A DNA stretch of 33,291 bases, taken from assembly GCA_004322435.1 (NCBI GenBank), contig SCTT01000227.1, positions 1-33,291 of the forward strand, in the 5' to 3' direction. This document shows positions 31,193 through 33,291 of the stretch, one piece after another. The notes beneath the pieces are model-generated. The model worked only from the letters and a program-made list of their open reading frames with translations, had not been told where the DNA came from and ran no database searches. The first letter of the stretch is position 1. Every line of letters starts with the position of its first letter. This DNA comes from a bacterium. Lineage in GTDB: Bacteria > Elusimicrobiota > Elusimicrobia > UBA1565. Made by a program: the position numbers and the translations under genes.

Positions 31193-32088
31193 CGCTCCTC
31201 CAACGCGCGTCTTAGCGAGCCGCCCTTGGCCTTGAGGCGCCGCCGCGCCGCGGGCCGGTCGAGCTTGCGGCGCGCCATCAGCACCGCCGTCTTCACGTGG
31301 CGGCCCGAGGCGGTGAAGAGACCCTCGGCGTCCTTCGGGCCCACCCCGCCCAGGTGCGCGATGACGCGCACCGCGCGCGCGACGAGCTTCTTGTTGGTGG
31401 GCTTTAAGTCCACCATCCAGTTGTCGTAGACCTTGTTGAGCCGCGACATCGCCGCGGTCGTCAGGGCGTTTAAGACGAGCTTGGCCGCCGTCCCGGACTT
31501 CAGGCGCGTCGAGCCCGCCAGCACCTCGGGGCCCGTGCGCGGCGCGATGACGACGTCGGCGATGTTGGCCAGAGCCCGGTTGTTCGCGGTGATGAAGGCG
31601 GTCTTGCAGCCCAGCCGCCGCGCCTGGGCCAGCGCCCCGCGCACGAAGGGGGTCACGCCGCTGGCGGCGATGCCCACGACGAGGTCCCCGCGCCGGGCTT
31701 CTTGGCGCACACGCCGCGCGCCTTCGGGGGCGTCGTCCTCGGCACCCTCTTTGGATTTGAAGACCGCCCGCCGCCCGCCGGCCATGATGGCTTTGACGCG
31801 GGAGGGCGACGTGCCGAAGGTCGGCGGGATCTCGGCGGCCTCGAGGACGCCCAGGCGTCCGCTCGTGCCCGCGCCGACGAAGACGATGCGGCCGCCGGCG
31901 GCCAACGCCGCCGCGGCGAACTCGGCGGCCTTCGCGATGCGCGGGGCCTCGGCGGCCACCGCGCGCGGCACCACGAGGTCCTCGCGGCAGATGACGGCGA
32001 CGAGGTCCTTTAAGGGGCGGCGGTCCAGGCCGCGCGAGGCGGGGTTCGGCTGCTCGGTGGGCAGGAGCCGGAAGCGGTCGGCGGCCAT
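31189..32088 (-). CDS. murQ: N-acetylmuramic acid 6-phosphate etherase
   Basis: A 299-residue protein, normal length. MurQ removes D-lactate from MurNAc-6-phosphate to give GlcNAc-6-phosphate. The start MAADRFRLLPTEQPNPASRG matches the family (LxTExxNxxS). The SIS domain carries GRIVFVGAGTSGRLGVLEAA, EIPPTFGTSPSRV with conserved glutamate, SKEGAEDD, VVGIAASGVTPFV, FITANN, GPEVLAGSTRLKSGTAAKLV, LNALTTAAM and NKVYDNWMVDLKPTN. All expected motifs are present. It begins 4 nt after the stop of the upstream hydrolase, within the operon ndk-hydrolase-murQ-esterase. Confidence 0.95.
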   Translation of the reverse strand: MAADRFRLLPTEQPNPASRGLDRRPLKDLVAVICREDLVVPRAVAAEAPRIAKAAEFAAAALAAGGRIVFVGAGTSGRLGVLEAAEIPPTFGTSPSRVKAIMAGGRRAVFKSKEGAEDDAPEGARRVRQEARRGDLVVGIAASGVTPFVRGALAQARRLGCKTAFITANNRALANIADVVIAPRTGPEVLAGSTRLKSGTAAKLVLNALTTAAMSRLNKVYDNWMVDLKPTNKKLVARAVRVIAHLGGVGPKDAEGLFTASGRHVKTAVLMARRKLDRPAARRRLKAKGGSLRRALEER

Positions 32089-32092
32089 GCGG

Positions 32093-32998
32093 CTAGTCGT
32101 TGAGCGCGGGGTCGTCGCCGGGATCTCCCGACGGCGCTTGGCCGTCGGCGGGCGCCGTGGAAGCCTCGATGCCGCTTAAGGTGTCCGAGGACACGTCGAG
32201 CTCGGGCGCCTTCACCGGCGTGTCCACCCATTCCAGGATGGAATCCATCAGGCCTTTGTTGAAGATCAGCATGCGCGTCCCGTGGCCCCGCGCGGCGGTC
32301 AGCACGGTCACGTTCATCTCGCCGGCGGCCTGCCGGGCGAACTGACCCATGATGGCGGTCTCGGCCGCCGACTTGCGGTCGTCTTCGGCGACGACGAAGA
32401 GGATGGGGCGGTCCTTGTACGCGCGCACCGCGTTGACGGTCGCGATGTCGCGGTAGCTCATGCCGGGCGAGAGGATGAACACCATGGCTATCTCGGGATG
32501 CAGCGCCGCGTACTTGAGCGCCAGGCTGCCGCCCAAGTCCGCTCCGCCCAGCGCCACGGCCTCGGCCGGGACGCCCTTCGATTCCAGGAACTTGGCGGCC
32601 GCCGCGATGTCCTCGCGGATGCCTTCGTAGGGGTTGTCGCGGCGGGAGACGATGAACTCGCGCCAGTTGGCGGGCTTGCCGGCCGGGGCCTTCGTGCTCA
32701 GGCCGTGCCCGCGCATGTCGATGGCCAGGTAGCCGACCCCGCGCGCCGTCATCTTGCGGGCGAAGGCCGCCCAGTTCTGCAGGCGCCCGCGGCCGTCGTG
32801 GAGCAGAATGAAGGTGAGCTGGTCCTCTTCCTTGGACGGCGAATAGCGCCCCGCGATGGTCCAGCCGTCGGCGGTCTGGAACTCGACGGGCTCGCCGGGG
32901 AACTCGCGGAGGACGGGCTTCTTGGGCGGCGTGGGTGCCGGTTCCGCCGCGCCGGCGGCCAGGGCGGCCGCCAGCGCGACGGCGACGAACGGGCTCAC
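32093..32998 (-). CDS. Exported alpha/beta-hydrolase-fold protein with atypical nucleophile elbow
   Basis: A 301-residue protein starting at GTG 32998, overlapping the ndk stop (GTGA); the frame is open further upstream but the overlap and the signal peptide MSPFVAVALAAALAAGAAEP set this start. The fold is clear: LTFILLHDGRGRLQNWAAFA (oxyanion region), YLAIDMRGHGLS, LSPGMSYRDI, PILFVVAEDD and ARGHGTRM (His). At the nucleophile elbow, where relatives usually have G-x-S-x-G, it reads ALGGADLGGSLAL, so Asp154 replaces serine. Asp nucleophiles occur in dehalogenases and epoxide hydrolases, but the rest does not look like those. Activity is therefore uncertain. The C-terminus is acidic and disordered. 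Confidence 0.8.
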   Translation of the reverse strand: MSPFVAVALAAALAAGAAEPAPTPPKKPVLREFPGEPVEFQTADGWTIAGRYSPSKEEDQLTFILLHDGRGRLQNWAAFARKMTARGVGYLAIDMRGHGLSTKAPAGKPANWREFIVSRRDNPYEGIREDIAAAAKFLESKGVPAEAVALGGADLGGSLALKYAALHPEIAMVFILSPGMSYRDIATVNAVRAYKDRPILFVVAEDDRKSAAETAIMGQFARQAAGEMNVTVLTAARGHGTRMLIFNKGLMDSILEWVDTPVKAPELDVSSDTLSGIEASTAPADGQAPSGDPGDDPALND

Positions 32999-33291
32999 GC
33001 GCGCGCGAGCTGGCCGCTGACGATCTCGCCGGCCTTGAACCACAGCGCGACTTCGCGCGCGGCGTCGGCGGCGTTGCCCGAGGCGTGGATGACGTTCTCG
33101 AACTGGCCGTCGGTCGTGATGCGGCCGAAGGTGCCCCGGATGGTGCCCGGGTCGGCCTGCTCGGGGTTGGTCGCGCCGGCGACCTTCCGGACCAGGGCGA
33201 TGGCGCCTTCGCCTTCGTAGACGAGGGCGAGGACGCGGCTGTCGGGGATCTTGTGGAACTCGCCGCGGATGTAGCGGATGAGGTTCGGGAA
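32995..33291 (-). CDS. ndk: Nucleoside diphosphate kinase, C-terminal part
   Basis: The last 98 codons of a gene running off the right edge (5' end outside). It transfers phosphate between NTPs and NDPs through a phosphohistidine. Sequence: VLALVYEGEGAIALVRKVAG, GATNPEQADPGTIRG and the catalytic site NVIHASGNAADAAREVALWF, where H is the phosphorylated histidine. GTIRG.F is the family's nucleotide-binding turn. Stop TGA overlaps the GTG start of the hydrolase gene, so it is the visible head of the operon. The first residues are missing. Confidence 0.93.
   Translation of the reverse strand, partial: FPNLIRYIRGEFHKIPDSRVLALVYEGEGAIALVRKVAGATNPEQADPGTIRGTFGRITTDGQFENVIHASGNAADAAREVALWFKAGEIVSGQLARA

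Noticed and set aside
1-33291. CRISPR array, tRNA, rRNA, prophage or insertion sequence with transposase
   Set aside because: No direct-repeat/spacer pattern, no cloverleaf-like sequence that I could find by eye, and no integrase, capsid or transposase motifs.

Overview
The window is GC-rich bacterial chromosome with an envelope typical of a Gram-negative organism: many Sec signal peptides, a peptidoglycan-recycling gene set and several multi-pass membrane proteins. I cannot place it securely. The long Pro/Ala-rich linkers behind signal peptides, palindromic repeats inside coding regions and a run of unfamiliar secreted proteins make me favour a deep-branching phylum such as Elusimicrobiota, but this is inference only. 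There is no rRNA, tRNA, CRISPR array, phage or transposase gene. Coding is dense on both strands, and many antisense open frames are GC artefacts.

Layout. 1-5430 (+): the end of a NamZ/DUF1343 muramidase, a polytopic spermidine-synthase-like fusion, an EamA transporter, and an AAA ATPase with DUF4143 whose promoter is bracketed by a perfect palindrome. 5522-8257 (+): a secreted endonuclease/exonuclease/phosphatase domain fused to a polytopic transporter-like domain. 8218-12508 (-): a membrane protein, a secreted two-domain glycogen-debranching-type enzyme and a small membrane protein. 12599-16771: a small membrane protein, a secreted HExxH protein with a coupled small partner, a 345 bp palindromic element with compensatory hairpins, and a small secreted beta-rich protein. 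16772-23629 (-): a four-gene operon with overlapping stops and starts, made of two GH13 alpha-glucan hydrolases bracketed by two paralogous membrane proteins of a family I do not recognise. 23709-25154 (-): a sodium:solute symporter. 25313-28459 (+): a Pro-rich secreted protein, a small secreted partner and a zinc-ribbon membrane protein. 28472-33291: anmK, a triple-repeat secreted protein, and an operon ndk / alpha-beta hydrolase / murQ / esterase.

Two themes link the genes. One is alpha-glucan breakdown: a secreted debranching-type enzyme and two amylase-like enzymes beside membrane proteins that may transport or anchor. The other is cell-wall recycling: NamZ releases MurNAc, AnmK phosphorylates anhydroMurNAc and MurQ cleaves MurNAc-6-phosphate.

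Almost every gene at the head of a transcription unit has a -10-like hexamer ending 6-7 nt before the start codon, which implies transcription starts at or next to the start codon (leaderless mRNA). Genes inside operons are instead joined by ATGA, GTGA or TGATG overlaps. The candidates for an undescribed system are the operon at 16772-23629, the fusion protein at 5522-8257 and the palindromic element at 15721-16065.
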